Shown one piece after another: positions 13,403 to 25,169 of a DNA stretch of 64,000 bases. A program made the translations under genes and the position numbers. Origin of the DNA: Trema orientale (taxonomy: Eukaryota; Streptophyta; Magnoliopsida; Rosales; Cannabaceae); contig JXTC01000179.1 of assembly GCA_002914845.1 (NCBI GenBank), positions 450,957 to 514,956 on the forward strand, written 5' to 3'. Each line of letters opens with the position of its first letter. The first letter of the stretch is position 1. Under the pieces are notes generated by a model that saw only the letters and a list, made by a program, of their open reading frames with translations, was not told the origin of the DNA and made no database searches.

Positions 13403-15568
13403 TCAGTCATTGGGCTCTCTGCTACTGACTATGCTATTAGATGAGCTGTCTTGCACACTACGAGAAGAAGAACATCTACTTGAAGAACTTCTTTCAGTGA
13501 TGTTATTTTCCTTACTCACAGACCTTTGAGATTGTCCCTGTCCTGAATCCTGCAAATATATATTTACATATATATATATATATTTAAAGAAATTAAATTT
13601 CATAATGACTGATATTTTATACTAAGATATTCTTTCATGAAACAACTTCAACGTCAGAAATAGACCTGATCTGTTGCAGATCCAGGAGTCTTCAACTCCA
13701 GGTTTGTCGCAACATCATTCGAATCCTCACTCTTTCCTATCTTGCTTTCCCCCGAGGACTTATTTCTGGAATCTTGTTTGCCTGAAACATTGGACCGACT
13801 TCCTGGTTGAATAATTGGAGATACATATTGTTGAGACTGCTGCTCAACCAGGGTACTGGGAGTTATGTATGGAACAAAAGTTGAACATGGGTTAGGAATG
13901 ACCCCTGGATTCTGATTTCCATAAAACGGATATGGCTGCATATGTGGATGCATGGGAATGGGTCCTGGAGCCAGAGGCATTGGTACTGGATATGGGTATG
14001 AAGGTGGGGCCATGACAACTGAGTGATCCATAGCAGCCCAGGGGAACATTGTTCTCATTCTTTGCTGATACTGAACGTTAAGGTTTTCAATGTCAGATTT
14101 GAGAGAGGATTTCTCTTCTCTGAGATCATTTTTCTCCTGTGTCAACTGTTTCGAAACACAATACGCCAATTAATTATATGAAACGGAGTTCCAGTTATAT
14201 GAAATTAAGTTCCAGAGATGTGAAACCATCCATCAAAGAATGAGAGGATATAGAAGGACCACCTCACGAGCTTCTTCAGTTAGCGAAGCATACTCAGATT
14301 TAAGCTTGTTGACCTGCGATGTCAAATCCTTCAGCAATTGGATTGTATCAGTTAAAATAGTTGCCTTGTCATTTTTCGGTCTGTCGGGATCTGCACGTTA
14401 TAGTAACAACAGGGCGAGAAATGAAAAAATGCTGTTCAGTCACAGTTTTAGCAGCAAAAAGAAAAACATCACAAAGATCCACATAAAAGAGTCACAAGAA
14501 AATATGAACTCAGAGAAAACTAAAAACGCGTGTCAACACAAGCAAACCCCAAAATTCAGCCAAAGTATCTCAATTACTTTCAAACATAGCAAATAACCAA
14601 GATTTCCAAGCTGTTAATTTTTGCCAAAGATTCAAGCACACGAACAATGTAGAAATTAGACAAAAAGAAGTTGATAACCACAAAAATGGAAGAACCAAAT
14701 AATTATTTGTCCTACTTTCGAGTTAATTATATTAGACAATTTTTTTCCCCACCTAGAACATTTCCCAGCTCTATAAACTGCTCATTTAGTCGATCCCGCC
14801 TTAACTTCTCTCTGTCAGCCTTCTGAAGCTTTCTTGCAGCTACGCCATCCTTGATTTCCCCTTCGGATCTTTGGCTGCAAGCAGTTGTACCAAAATAAAT
14901 AAATAAATAACAGACAAAGATTTGATTAGTAATCAAACAACAATACCATGCTAGAGTGTCAAAACAGAAAATGACTTTTGAAGGCCTTGTGTGCAACATA
15001 ATTTGCCAACATATTCACACCAAATAACGTGCAATAACACCTCTAGAAATAAAGCCACAATCTAGAACACTAGCTACAGACTTGAACTCAGGAAAGGCTT
15101 CATTAACAACAAAACCATATGCAAATTCTGACTAGACAAAACATTCATTAACCCCTATGAAATTTATACAAGAAAAAACTTTATATTAACCAACCCAAAA
15201 AAGTGAAAATTGTTAGTAATGCACTTCACACATCGATCCACATTGAGTGCTTCAATTGCCACAATTAAATCTCTTGAGATTATTAGACAAATACCAAGCT
15301 ATTTAGCAACAAAAACCATAAGTTTGTTTCAATTGGGCGTCCCATAAATCCAGAAACCCAACCCAAAAAAAAAAGAACTAGAATAAAGGGTAAATGAAAG
15401 GAACCTGGAACTGGGTTGAGAGCGAGTGGAGGGCAAGCGCGGATCTGAAGGTGTTTGACGAAATTCTGAGAGGGGTGGGTTTGGGTGTGGCGGGGTTTGG
15501 ATGAAATCGTCGTGTTCAAGCTGATTCATTAGATGGGCTTCTTCTGAATCAAGCTTCTGTGAGCTCAA
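13403..15568 (-). CDS. bHLH121: bHLH transcription factor, bHLH121/URI type (subgroup IVb)
   Basis: Nuclear DNA-binding regulator; in Arabidopsis bHLH121 (URI) acts upstream in the iron-deficiency response. Exons in coding order: 15568-15405, 14874-14753, 14390-14263, 14145-13666, 13549-13403; 346 codons plus stop. The basic region and first helix span about residues 69-95 (ARKLQKADREKLRRDRLNEQF), retaining the Glu and Arg residues used for E-box contact. The second helix runs to about 122, then a leucine-zipper coiled coil to about 168. The C-terminal half is Pro/Met-rich (FPWAAMDHSVVM, YPFYGNQNPGVIPNPCSTF, then VATNLELKTPGSATDQ), the recalled hallmark that separates bHLH121 from bHLH11 and PYE. 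The tail is Ser-rich. It is head-to-head with the XCT gene. Start at 15568 chosen as first in-frame Met; upstream sequence is non-coding. Confidence 0.88.
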
Positions 15569-16641
15569 AAGCTTATCTGACCCAGAAGCGTAGTCTTGCG
15601 CACTGCTTCCTCCTCAGCTTTGCCGTAGTCCCCTGGAGTTACCGGTATTTTGAACTCTTCTATTAAAAAATAAAATTAATAATAAACAACGTAAAAGAAA
15701 TAAATATTTTTAGAAGTGAACTGTTCTTCACCACAACTTTTCTTTAAGAAAGGAATTTTTCTTTTAACTTTAGCCTAATAAAGTTCAAATTAATTAAAAT
15801 TTATGTTTCGTGCGGTATGCAATTAAAACTAACATAAAATAATTTCTAACACAAAGTTACAGTTAAAAATTCCATCCAAAAAAAAAAAGTTACCCTAAAA
15901 TTAAACACCTCCGCCTTTCAAACAAAATTAAAAACTTCAGTAGATTAAACTAGTAAAATTAAGCTAAAATATATACTTTTGATTTTATTCTCAATTACCT
16001 CCTAAATAATGAAATAATTTATATTTTATATTGTCACTTCACTTTATACTCAAGTACTCTAAGTGTTAATATCGTTTCTCTTTTACCCCTAATGCTAACA
16101 CCGGTAGAATATCATTAATGACATTGACATGTTTACTAAAGCTTAATAGAAATTATACATGTGTAATAATTCCCATTTAATTATTTACCAAAATATGAGA
16201 ATGAGATAACTACGTGGAGTCCATATTAAATTGGAGAAAAAATAATAAAAATACTTTCACTCCTAACAGCTTAAGAAATACCAATACCTGTAAAAAATTT
16301 TATCTATCTATTTATAATTAAATTATTAAAATATACTTTTATCTCTAAAATATTTATAATTCAGTCAATTATTAAATTATTTGCTCGTTATCGTTGGCAT
16401 TTAACCCATATAAAAATCCAAACTTAGTCCACCTAACGTTGCCTGGTATGCCCAATGACAGATAAAAAGAGATCAACGGTCACCCGTTAAAGATGTAAAC
16501 ATTTTCCGTAGACCGCCAAGCACCCTATAATACAGTCACCATATAATTACAAATTGACCGTGGATTGGCGGTTTAGTGAGTCGCAGTTCTCAATCGCGAG
16601 GGAGAAGAGAAGAGAAGAGACAGAGAGAAAAGTGGGTGAAA
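15569..16641. promoter_or_regulatory. Shared intergenic promoter of the divergent bHLH121 and XCT genes
   Basis: The two start codons point away from each other across 1,073 bp, so both promoters and 5' leaders must lie here. The interior (about 15660-16400) is very AT-rich with no repeats recognised. Short GC-richer flanks probably mark the leaders: 15569-15650 on the bHLH side and 16540-16641, purine-rich GAGA words, on the XCT side. A weak CTATAATAC at about 16525 could be a TATA-like element for XCT. Confidence 0.5.
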
Positions 16642-19600
16642 ATGTCGGGTATGGGAGACGGGTACGTGGGCACGGCCCAAGACGCTGTCAGGATCCGAAG
16701 GCTCGAGAAACAGAGAGAGGCGGAGCGCCAGAAAATCCAGGAGCTCAAAACCAAGTCCGCCTCACAAAAGGGCCAACCCGGCCTCCTCCAATTCGGGTCA
16801 AGTACCTCCGAGGTTCGTATTCTAGGGTTTTGCTTATTGCTTTATTTCTGTTTTTCTCATTGTTTGGTTGCTGAGAAAGTTTGAGGAAAACGAGAAAAAC
16901 TTTTTTTTTTTTGTGGGAACTGTTATTGAGTTATTAATTTTTTTTTTTTTTTAATGGTTGTGTTATTCAGATTCTTGAGACCGCGTTTAAGAAGGAAACT
17001 GTAGGTTTGGTTACAAGGGAGGAATATGTTGAGAAGGTAATGTGTTTAGGGTTTTTTTTTTTTTTTTTTTCAGTTAATGGATTTTGGTGCTTGACAAGGG
17101 GTTGGGTTTTCTTGTTGATATGTGTTGCAGAGAGTTAATATTCGGAACAAAATCGAAGAGGAAGAGAAGGAGAAACTTCAGAAGCTACAACAAGAGTGAG
17201 TTTATGAATGGTGACATTGTTAAATTTGTGAAATTTAGGTTTCTTTTGACTTTTTTGAAGTTTCGAATTGTTTGATTTCATTTCCCATTTTTTTTTAGGG
17301 AGGAGGAGCTCCAATTACAAAAGCGTAAAAAGAGGAAGATAAAAGGGAATTCCCGTTTGTCATTTGCGGACGACATTGAGAATGGCAGCGAAGACGAAGA
17401 TGGGGAAAATAGTAATCATCTTAAACTCTTTTTTTTCCCCCTTAAACTTGAGGAGATCAAAATGAACTCTCTTTTGGCTTGAATTGCAGTTGTGAAAAAA
17501 GGGACAAAAATGGAGTTGCAGAGTACTTATTAAATGAATAGAGATTTGGCTACTTATTGGGCACTTATTTTAGAAAGGCATATATCTTATTATTTTAATT
17601 TCATTAACCATATTGGAAACTATGAGAAACTGATTCCACCTTGAAAACTAATGTGTACTTTGGATAACTGGTTTTTTTTGTTGCATTCATCGACTTTCAC
17701 TTGTGATTTCTTGAATATAGACTTCCTCTCTCCCCTCTGGATAATTGGTTCTTTTTTGTTGCATTCATCGACTTTCACTCTTCAATTCTTGAATATAGAC
17801 TCTCTCTCTCTTTTCAATTTGAGTTTGAATAGACTATGCAAGAAGCTCCTTGTTGGCTCTCTAAAATTCTTGTTAATCAAATAGTACATCATATTCTGTC
17901 TGCAGAAAGTTCTGACGCAGCAAGATTTCAGCGTGCTAAATTGGGCAAAGATCCCACAGTGGAAACTAGCTTTCTGCCAGACAGGTGTGGTATCGCTCTA
18001 TCTTGTGTGTGAGTGTGTTTGTTGTCTGTCTGTTTATTTCTGTGACCATGTGTCTAACGTTTGAGCTTAGAGTTGCTGAGGATGCTGTTTCAGTGAGCGT
18101 GAGGCTGAGGAGCAAGCCGAGCGTGAAAGGTTGCGGAAACAATGGCTACTTGAGCAGGAGCAGATACGAAGTAATTTGGGTTATCACTTTGGTTTATGGC
18201 CTTGACATTTGAATAAAATCTTAGTACTGATTTAATACCTTTCTAATTTCAGATGAGCCACTTCAAATTACTTATAGTTATTGGGATGGAGCAGGCCACA
18301 GGCGAGTGATCCAGGCAAGTATTAATATGCCCACCCAACTTAGATTGGTTTATCTTTTGTTCTTTTCTCGTATCTATTTCTTGTCCATAATCTGATTGCT
18401 AGTGCCGCCGTTCAGGTACGGAAGGGTGACTCTATAGGAGAGTTTCTTCGGGCTGTTCAGCAACAACTTGCACCAGAATTTCGAGAAATTCGGACCACCT
18501 CTGTGGAGAATTTGCTTTATGTGAAAGAAGATCTTATTATTCCACATGTAAGATAATTGTTAGTGAAATTATATAAGTTCAATTCTTTTGATTAGTATGC
18601 TTTCTGCTAACTAAGTGGTATCACCTTTTTTGTGGAAGTACAGCAGCATAGTTTCTACGAGCTGATTGTTAACAAGGCTAGGGGCAAAAGTGGACCGGTA
18701 AGAACATTTTTTCTTTTCCTTCTAAAGAAATTTGTTTTAGCATTATTGATATTCTGGTAGAGAGATCAAAGAAGTGCTTATTGTTTTTGACATCTGTGAT
18801 TTATATCCTTAAAATGTTGTCTTAGTTCTTTTTCAGTTTAGTTGAGTTGGGTACAACATTTCTGCATCACTGTCTTGCTTGTTTTTGGTCGTAAATCCAT
18901 TTTCATGTGTCAGATTTAAGTAATTGAAGACAGAAACAAAATTGAAATACAATTGTTGGTAAATCTTAAATAGTTATCTTGCAGTTCTTTGACTAAAGCA
19001 GTTAAGTTCTTTTATCATATCTGTTTGCATTCCCCTGTTCTATTATTTCTTTCATAGTAGGCCAGCACTTTTTAGAAGCTACATATTCTAACATCTTTTG
19101 GCTTGAACTGTTATTTCTTTACAGTTGTTTCACTTTGATGTGCATGAGGATGTGCGAACAATTGCTGATGCAACGATAGAGAAAGATGAGGTATATTTCT
19201 TCTTTATATCTTCTGTATTGTGGACTATTATTTTTAAAAAATGAAGCACAAGAAATATTATGAATTAAGTTTAGTGAATACATGAATTATGAAATATATT
19301 CAAAGAACCATAATGCTATAGTTAAGTCTCACGTCTTAATTTATGCCATATACGTGCACTGTGCCTGGGGAAATGTCTGCTTGAATTAAACAGCTCTGGA
19401 ATGGAAATATTTGTGCACACCTATAATTGTTATCGCTATCTCACGCTCATTTTTCCGATCCTCTTCCCAAGTAAATTGTTATTATACAAATATATCAAAT
19501 TTCATGAACATTTTTCATCTACTTGATTTACTATCTTCATAGTTCGCCAATCTGCAGTGAAATGTTGAAACCAAATATGAATGACATCTCAAAGGTGTAA

Positions 19601-20166
19601 TAAAATATGAATGATGTGTCAAAGGGGAAACAGATATGAAACCGCCTTTGTCTTTGGCTCTAATACCATAAGTAATTGTATGGGTCTTGTTTCTTACCCA
19701 TGGTAATGATGATAAATAACTAATATGACAAGTGGACAATTATGATGATAATGATAATAACAACAATAAAATATGTCGAACTTGTTTGATAATTGGATGT
19801 GCAAAGCGCCAACATGTTTGGTCCATTAGGAATTGTTGCTGACAAAAGTATTAACCATATTATATGAAGTTACTTGTCATGTTATTCTATATAGCGAAAT
19901 ATGGACGCATCTCATTGTAAAGTATGTCTATTTGGAAACCTTTTCTTTTGGGGGTCTACATTCTAAATGAACGTCCTTTTCGGTCCTGAATATAGATACT
20001 ATTTTCTGGTATATGGTTGGTATCCCATTTCCTGGAAAGTTTATGATCTTGTCCATTTCGGTGTTCATTTCCTTTTACTTTACCTTTCTGCAGTCTCATG
20101 CTGGGAAGGTTGTTGAAAGGCACTGGTATGAGAAGAACAAGCATATTTTTCCAGCGTCAAGATGGG

Positions 20167-20211
<45 letters not shown>

Positions 20212-20509
20212 AAATACTGAATTAGCACATTTGTCGTCATTGTATGTTGTATTTTTCCTTGGGACACAAACTAGAGCCTTCAATTAACTATGACATATAA
20301 ATGGATATTATGTCGGATAAGAATGGTCGAAGTCCAACAGACTGCTTAGGTAGCCTATTGCAACACCGTATGCTGCGTTGGAAATTTATGCAGTGGAAGG
20401 TTTAAATTTGGTGGTGCTTTTCTTTTCTATGTTTCTAATCTCTTTTTACATATGGCAGATATATGATCCAACAAAGAAATGGGAGCGTTACACCATCCAT
20501 GGGGACTGA
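16642..20509 (+). CDS. XCT: XAP5 family nuclear protein (XAP5 CIRCADIAN TIMEKEEPER / FAM50 type)
   Basis: In Arabidopsis XCT is a nuclear protein needed for circadian period and light signalling, and is linked to splicing and small-RNA production. Twelve exons: 16642-16812, 16971-17036, 17131-17195, 17299-17411, 17906-17984, 18094-18170, 18253-18314, 18416-18547, 18644-18697, 19125-19190, 20094-20168, 20459-20509; 336 codons plus stop, a normal length. A charged coiled-coil N-terminus ([18 protein letters not shown]) is followed by a basic nuclear-localisation-like cluster QKRKKRKIK (about residues 108-116) and an acidic stretch. The conserved XAP5 region follows, with [13 protein letters not shown] and [18 protein letters not shown] at the end. 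Intron 7 is GC-AG, and the acceptor of exon 9 is a tandem CAGCAG. The donor of exon 11 runs straight into a CT microsatellite. The ATG context (GAAAATGTC) and the conserved [17 protein letters not shown] start support the chosen Met. Confidence 0.95.
17655..17811. repeat. Tandem duplication, about 78-bp unit, in XCT intron 4
   Basis: Two neighbouring copies share GTTGCATTCATCGACTTTCA and TTCTTGAATATAGACT, at about 17680-17723 and 17758-17800. Small internal differences show the duplication is not brand new. Confidence 0.8.
20171..20210. repeat. (CT)20 microsatellite abutting an XCT splice donor
   Basis: Twenty perfect CT units begin directly after the GT of the exon 11 donor at 20169-20170. 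The donor therefore reads GAG/GTCTCT, lacking the usual purine at +3 and G at +5. Confidence 0.9.
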
Positions 20510-21336
20510 TTAATCGTGGTATTCTGTGCTATTGGGGATTTTCTTCTTAAAAGCTTTTGTATTGAATACAAACTCCGGCTCTGATGCGTTGATTTTGTCA
20601 GCCTATCCGCATTTATATTAATGAGTAACTTAATGTTGGGGGAAAAATGTGTTTAGCAATTGCAGTTCTTAGTATTTCTAATACAGTTAATTGAGCCATG
20701 TACTTTAAGAGATTGTGGACCTATTTGCTAAGAGAGATTGTTAATGTTATTTGCATCTAATACTTTTCTGCTATTTGGCCTCTTTGATAATGATACTCTT
20801 ATGAATCCTACTTTAGAGATTTTAATGCAAGCATGGGAATGTTGAGATGAGCTATCTAAAGCATCCATACATACAAATATTATATCTGTGTATATTTTCC
20901 TTTCTCATCCTTCAGTGAACACACACAATCGCTCCGCACAATAAACTGTTTAATTGATTGGTTTTCTTAAGCATGAATAGGATTCTATTTGGTATTTGCT
21001 GCATAGTGGGCAACCTAAAGTAACCTCAAATATCCTGAAGGCTGAAGGGCCTGAAGCGCTTCTTGTCCAAGTTGGAATCCATTTATCACATTGCTAATTA
21101 ATTTACAGGTTTTAAGTTCTGTTAAATGTCAGTAGTTGGCCGCAAGGCAAGACCATAATACTCCAGAGGTAATCGGGTTATGTGTCTACACATAACACAT
21201 GGTAACGTTTTTGGTATAGTTTTTATATATAAAAGACAATCACAAATACGAAGACTACTAATATAGAAGCGAAAAAAAAAAAAAAGCGGTAATTCATTAT
21301 TTTGGCCCCTCGTTTGTTCTTTCTTTTTTGCTCTTA
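20510..21336. other. 3' flank of XCT and spacer
   Basis: The first 150-300 bases should hold the XCT 3' UTR. No gene or structured repeat was recognised in the remainder. Confidence 0.5.
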
Positions 21337-21927
21337 GGTCCCGTTTGGTTGGAGAAAATGGAAAGGAGTGGAATGGAAACTTCCAAAACTATCCAATTTC
21401 ATTGTAAAGTTAGAAAGCTCAAATAGGAAAAGTCTCGGAAAGAAATATGGTAGAATTCTATTGTGGAATAAGGTGGAATGGAATACCATTTAATTAAACT
21501 ATTTAATTAATAAAATAATTTAATGCTAAATGTAAAATAATTTAATTAACAAAATAATAATTAACAAAATAATTTAATAAAATAAAATAATGTTAAATGT
21601 AAAATAACTGGATAAAATAATAATTTAATTAATATAATAAAATAATACTAAATGTAAAACATTTAATAAAATAATAATTTAATTAATAAAATAATTGAAT
21701 GCTAAATATAATTTAAAATGCTTAAAATATTCATTTTAAGCTTAAGTGTATTTTTGTCATTATACAACTAATTTTATTCATTTTCACAGTTAACCAAACA
21801 TAAGAATGTCTATTCAGCTACTAATTCCACCAATCAAACCAAACAACATATTTATATTACCATTCCTTTTCCATTCCATTCTGATTACTATTACTATTAC
21901 CATTCCACCACTGCAACCAAACGGGCC
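21337..21927. mobile_element. Tourist-like (PIF/Harbinger) MITE
   Basis: Inverted ends GGTCCCGTTTGGTTG (left) and CAACCAAACGGGCC (right) are the recurrent plant PIF/Harbinger-type termini. TTA precedes the left end and TTTA follows the right, compatible with a 3-bp TTA/TAA target duplication. The core is AT-rich with GGAATGG/CCATTCC words near both ends and no coding capacity. Confidence 0.75.
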
Positions 21928-22028
21928 TTTAAGTCTTAACAGATTTTGATTTGATCCCTTAATGGAAACTTTGTCAGCTTCTGCCATCCGCTGTAATTCA
22001 ACAGGGTTTTACACACAAAATAAGACTA

Positions 22029-22165
22029 CTGCCCACTAGCGCTAGCTTAGTGGGGATTATGTTTGGATATTAGGCCGAGTGTTCGATTCCCATAATGCGT
22101 GAGTTATTTTCTTTTTTTTTTTCTATTATAAGTTGAGGTCATTAATTAAGCATCATTTAAAAAAG
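22029..22165 (+). mobile_element. tRNA-derived SINE, degenerate copy (family B)
   Basis: An A-box-like GCTAGCTTAGTGGGG near 22041 and a B-box GTTCGATTCC at 22081-22090 are spaced as in a tRNA promoter. The 3' part, AGTTGAGGTCATTAATTAAG, matches the tail of the intact SINE at 63733-63936 (AGTGGAGGTCATTAGTTAAG), followed by a short A-rich end. Confidence 0.65.
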
Positions 22166-22314
22166 ACTGATCCTTATATAAATAACTAGGGGCACGAGAC
22201 ATGTTGGAGTAGCAAAATATTCTTTTAGGAGTTATTTTGGGACATCTTTTATAATATCCATCAATACAAACATTTTTTGATTTAGCAAAAGACTAGGGTG
22301 TAAATAAAAAAATA

Positions 22315-22930
22315 AAAAATTGACCGGTTCAAATCTAAAAATTTGGGATTATGCCAAAATCAAACAAACGATATTAAGGAGCAAAATCATATCGTCATTT
22401 GTGGTGTTTTTTGATAATAGAATTTAAAGGTTATAATGGCATACTCTTATAACCATATCCATATGGACGTAAAAAAATAAATAAATAAATAAAAGATTGA
22501 CCAGTCTAAATCTAAAAAACACGGGTTATGTCCGTATTAAGCCAACGAAATTGAGAAAAAAAATCAAATCGTCATTGTGGTGAATTTTTGATAATGAAAG
22601 TTAAAGATTATATAGTTAGAGAGTATCATACCTGTATAACCCTGGGTGGTAAATCCATCTAATTACAAACGAACATTGTGGAGGATTTTTGGGTCATGTT
22701 AGCATCAAGCCAACGAAATAGAGAAACAAAATTAAATCGTCGTTGTGGTGAATTTTTAATAATAAAAACTAAAGATTATATAGTTAAAGAGTGTCATATC
22801 TTTATAATCCCAGGTGGTAAATCCATCTAATTACAAACGAAATTGAGAAGAAAAATCGAATTGTCATTGAGGTGGGTTTTTTCATAATAAAAATTATTAG
22901 AGAGTAGCATACCATTATAACCCAGGTGAT
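22315..22930. repeat. Diverged tandem array, four units of roughly 120-180 bp
   Basis: The core ATCGTCATTGTGGTG followed by a TTTTTGATAATA-like word recurs at about 22390, 22571, 22739 and 22861. Other words recur with it: AGCCAACGAAATTGAG, TATAACCCAGGTGGTA and ATCCATCTAATTACAAACGA. Units differ by substitutions and indels. No long open frame spans it. Confidence 0.75.
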
Positions 22931-23698
22931 AGACCCAATCATATTAATTAATAAATCTCTTTTGAAATAGATTACTAAACCTCTGACCATTGTAGTGGTG
23001 AAAACTTGAGTATAAGACTTTTCGGCCGATAGAGCGAGTACTTTACCATTCTACCTATTAACATGATAGTCGTCATTATGGTGGTTGGAGTGGTTGGTTT
23101 TGGTATTTGCTTGTAGGGTTTTAGTTTTAATCAAAACTAACTACTGAAAAAATTTGAGTTTCTCTATGTGTAAGGATTCAAACCTTCTATAATACCTCCA
23201 AAGTGCTAATAGACAAAAAATAAATAATAAAATTAATTTGCAAAAGTCCCACATTGACTTGGAATATAAGAGTCTTTCCATACCTTTACTTATATCAATG
23301 TTTGTGACATGAAAATATTTATAAAAAAAAAAAAAAGTATAAAACAATTTACTTACACATTAACAACTGCAAGCAATTCAAGACTGACTCATTATACAAC
23401 TCAATGCAATGTTGTATTGTAATGTTGCACTCCTACAGTAGTCATACAGTACTGGTAGAACTTTATTATAATGAAAAGATAATAAGTTATTGTGATTTGG
23501 GAGGATGTACAATTGGCTAAAATGGAGTTTAATTTTGTCAATGCGACTCGTAATCTTTAGAAAGGTGTCGATTAGCGGTTGTTGATTCCATTATTATTAT
23601 TCTTCAATTTTTATCGAGTATTTTTGTTAATGTGACTCACAAATAGGTATCAATTTAGTGTTTGTTAATTTAATTATTTCTCAATTTTATTGAGTGTC

Positions 23699-23794
23699 GT
23701 TGGCGGTGGTTCTTCTTTGTTATTTATTTTAATGGTGAATACACTTGTTGGCGGTGGTTCTTCTTTGTTATTTATTTTAATGGTGAATGCACTA
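23699..23794. repeat. 48-bp tandem duplication
   Basis: Two adjacent 48-bp copies starting GTTGGCGGTGGTTC at 23699 and 23747 differ at only about two bases, so the duplication is recent compared with its surroundings. Confidence 0.9.
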
Positions 23795-24254
23795 TCTCAA
23801 TAGCTCAATATAGGGCTAAATATAGTACCCGAAAAACTGATAAATCTCCTCAAGCCCTTCAACTTACTCGGCACTAAACCTGACTCGATTCAACTTGAGA
23901 AAATTATATTTAAACCGAACTGAATAGGTTTCGGTTCAATATGAATTTGTCATTTTATTCGATCAAACCAAATCTAAAATTTATTAATCTTTTTTTAAAA
24001 ATAAATTAAAATAATTGCATTCAGGCATTTATTTATGCAATTTTATGCTTCAGTTGAAGTTTTAAATTTGACTTAAAAATACTTTTAATTAGTCTAAAAT
24101 TGCACACATTACTATCTATTATAAGAAAAGGCTCTTAAAATAACATGGACTAAAACAATTTTTTTTTCCTCCAAAGTCCATATGTCCAACACTAAAAACT
24201 CGAACCAAAAGCCCAAAACAACCGAACATTATTAGGTTTGGAAATGGACCTGAC

Positions 24255-24508
24255 TAGTAGTAATTTATACTCAAATCACTTTTTGAGTATTATTTTTAAA
24301 AATAACATTTCTAAAAGTATTACAGTGTTATGTGACCAGAGTCACTAGATTTGTGACCATAAAATTATAATTTTTTTTAGGACTAATCAATAGTCACAAA
24401 TTATAGGACCCTCCATCATATAATATCACACAATATTGTAAGACTATTAGAAATGTTATTTTTCAAAACACTCATTAAAAAATTATTTTAGTTCAAATTA
24501 CTACTACT
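24255..24508. mobile_element. MITE with long (about 75-bp) terminal inverted repeats
   Basis: The left end begins TAGTAGTAATTTATACTC and the right end in reverse complement reads AGTAGTAATTTGAACTA. The match continues inward through AAAAATAACATTTCTAA and a TTACA.TGT.TGTG word. Core about 100 bp, non-coding. Superfamily not assigned. Confidence 0.7.
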
Positions 24509-25169
24509 TATGTCAATTTCCCTATTAAGTTTGGTTTCGATCCCTTTTTTTTCAAACCTGAGTGCACCCATAGCTCAATTTGCTATTGTTTCCTTAAGGG
24601 CTTACCACTTTTATATTTTTTAGTAAAAAAGAGAGTTTATCTATGAAAAAGAAAGTATATCATACACTTCTCCGTTCACAAGTCAAGCGATGAGATAAAA
24701 ATGTGGAGACTTCTCTGAAAGAACCATCTTATTTTTAAAAAGAAAAAAAAAAGAAAAATAGTATTTTATAAAAATCAATTTAGAATTTTAAGAAATGTCT
24801 TATTTTAAAAAAATAGAAAATAGTATTTTATTAAGATCAAATTATAATTATAAAAACACAATTTCAGAAGAGATAATGCTAGATATTCAATCTAGTTTAC
24901 TATTTTTTTAATGCCACTTGGCATCGTGAGATGAGTTGTTATTATTCAATTAGTGAAATAGATTAATTATCATTCACTAATATTATATATATATTAAGCC
25001 TGAAGCAGAGAGAAAATATAAAAAATTCTGATAGTTTCTTTGATCACCATTCTATTTTAAAACTTTTTAGAAAATTTCTAATTTTTATCATGATATGATT
25101 GGTCCTAATATATAGATTATAAAATATAATTTAATAATAATGATTAGTTATTTATTTAATAATTGAAAC

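Noticed and set aside
22802-23347. Short minus-strand frames of 62-68 residues
   Set aside because: They fall in the tandem array and AT-rich spacer and are not conserved between array units.
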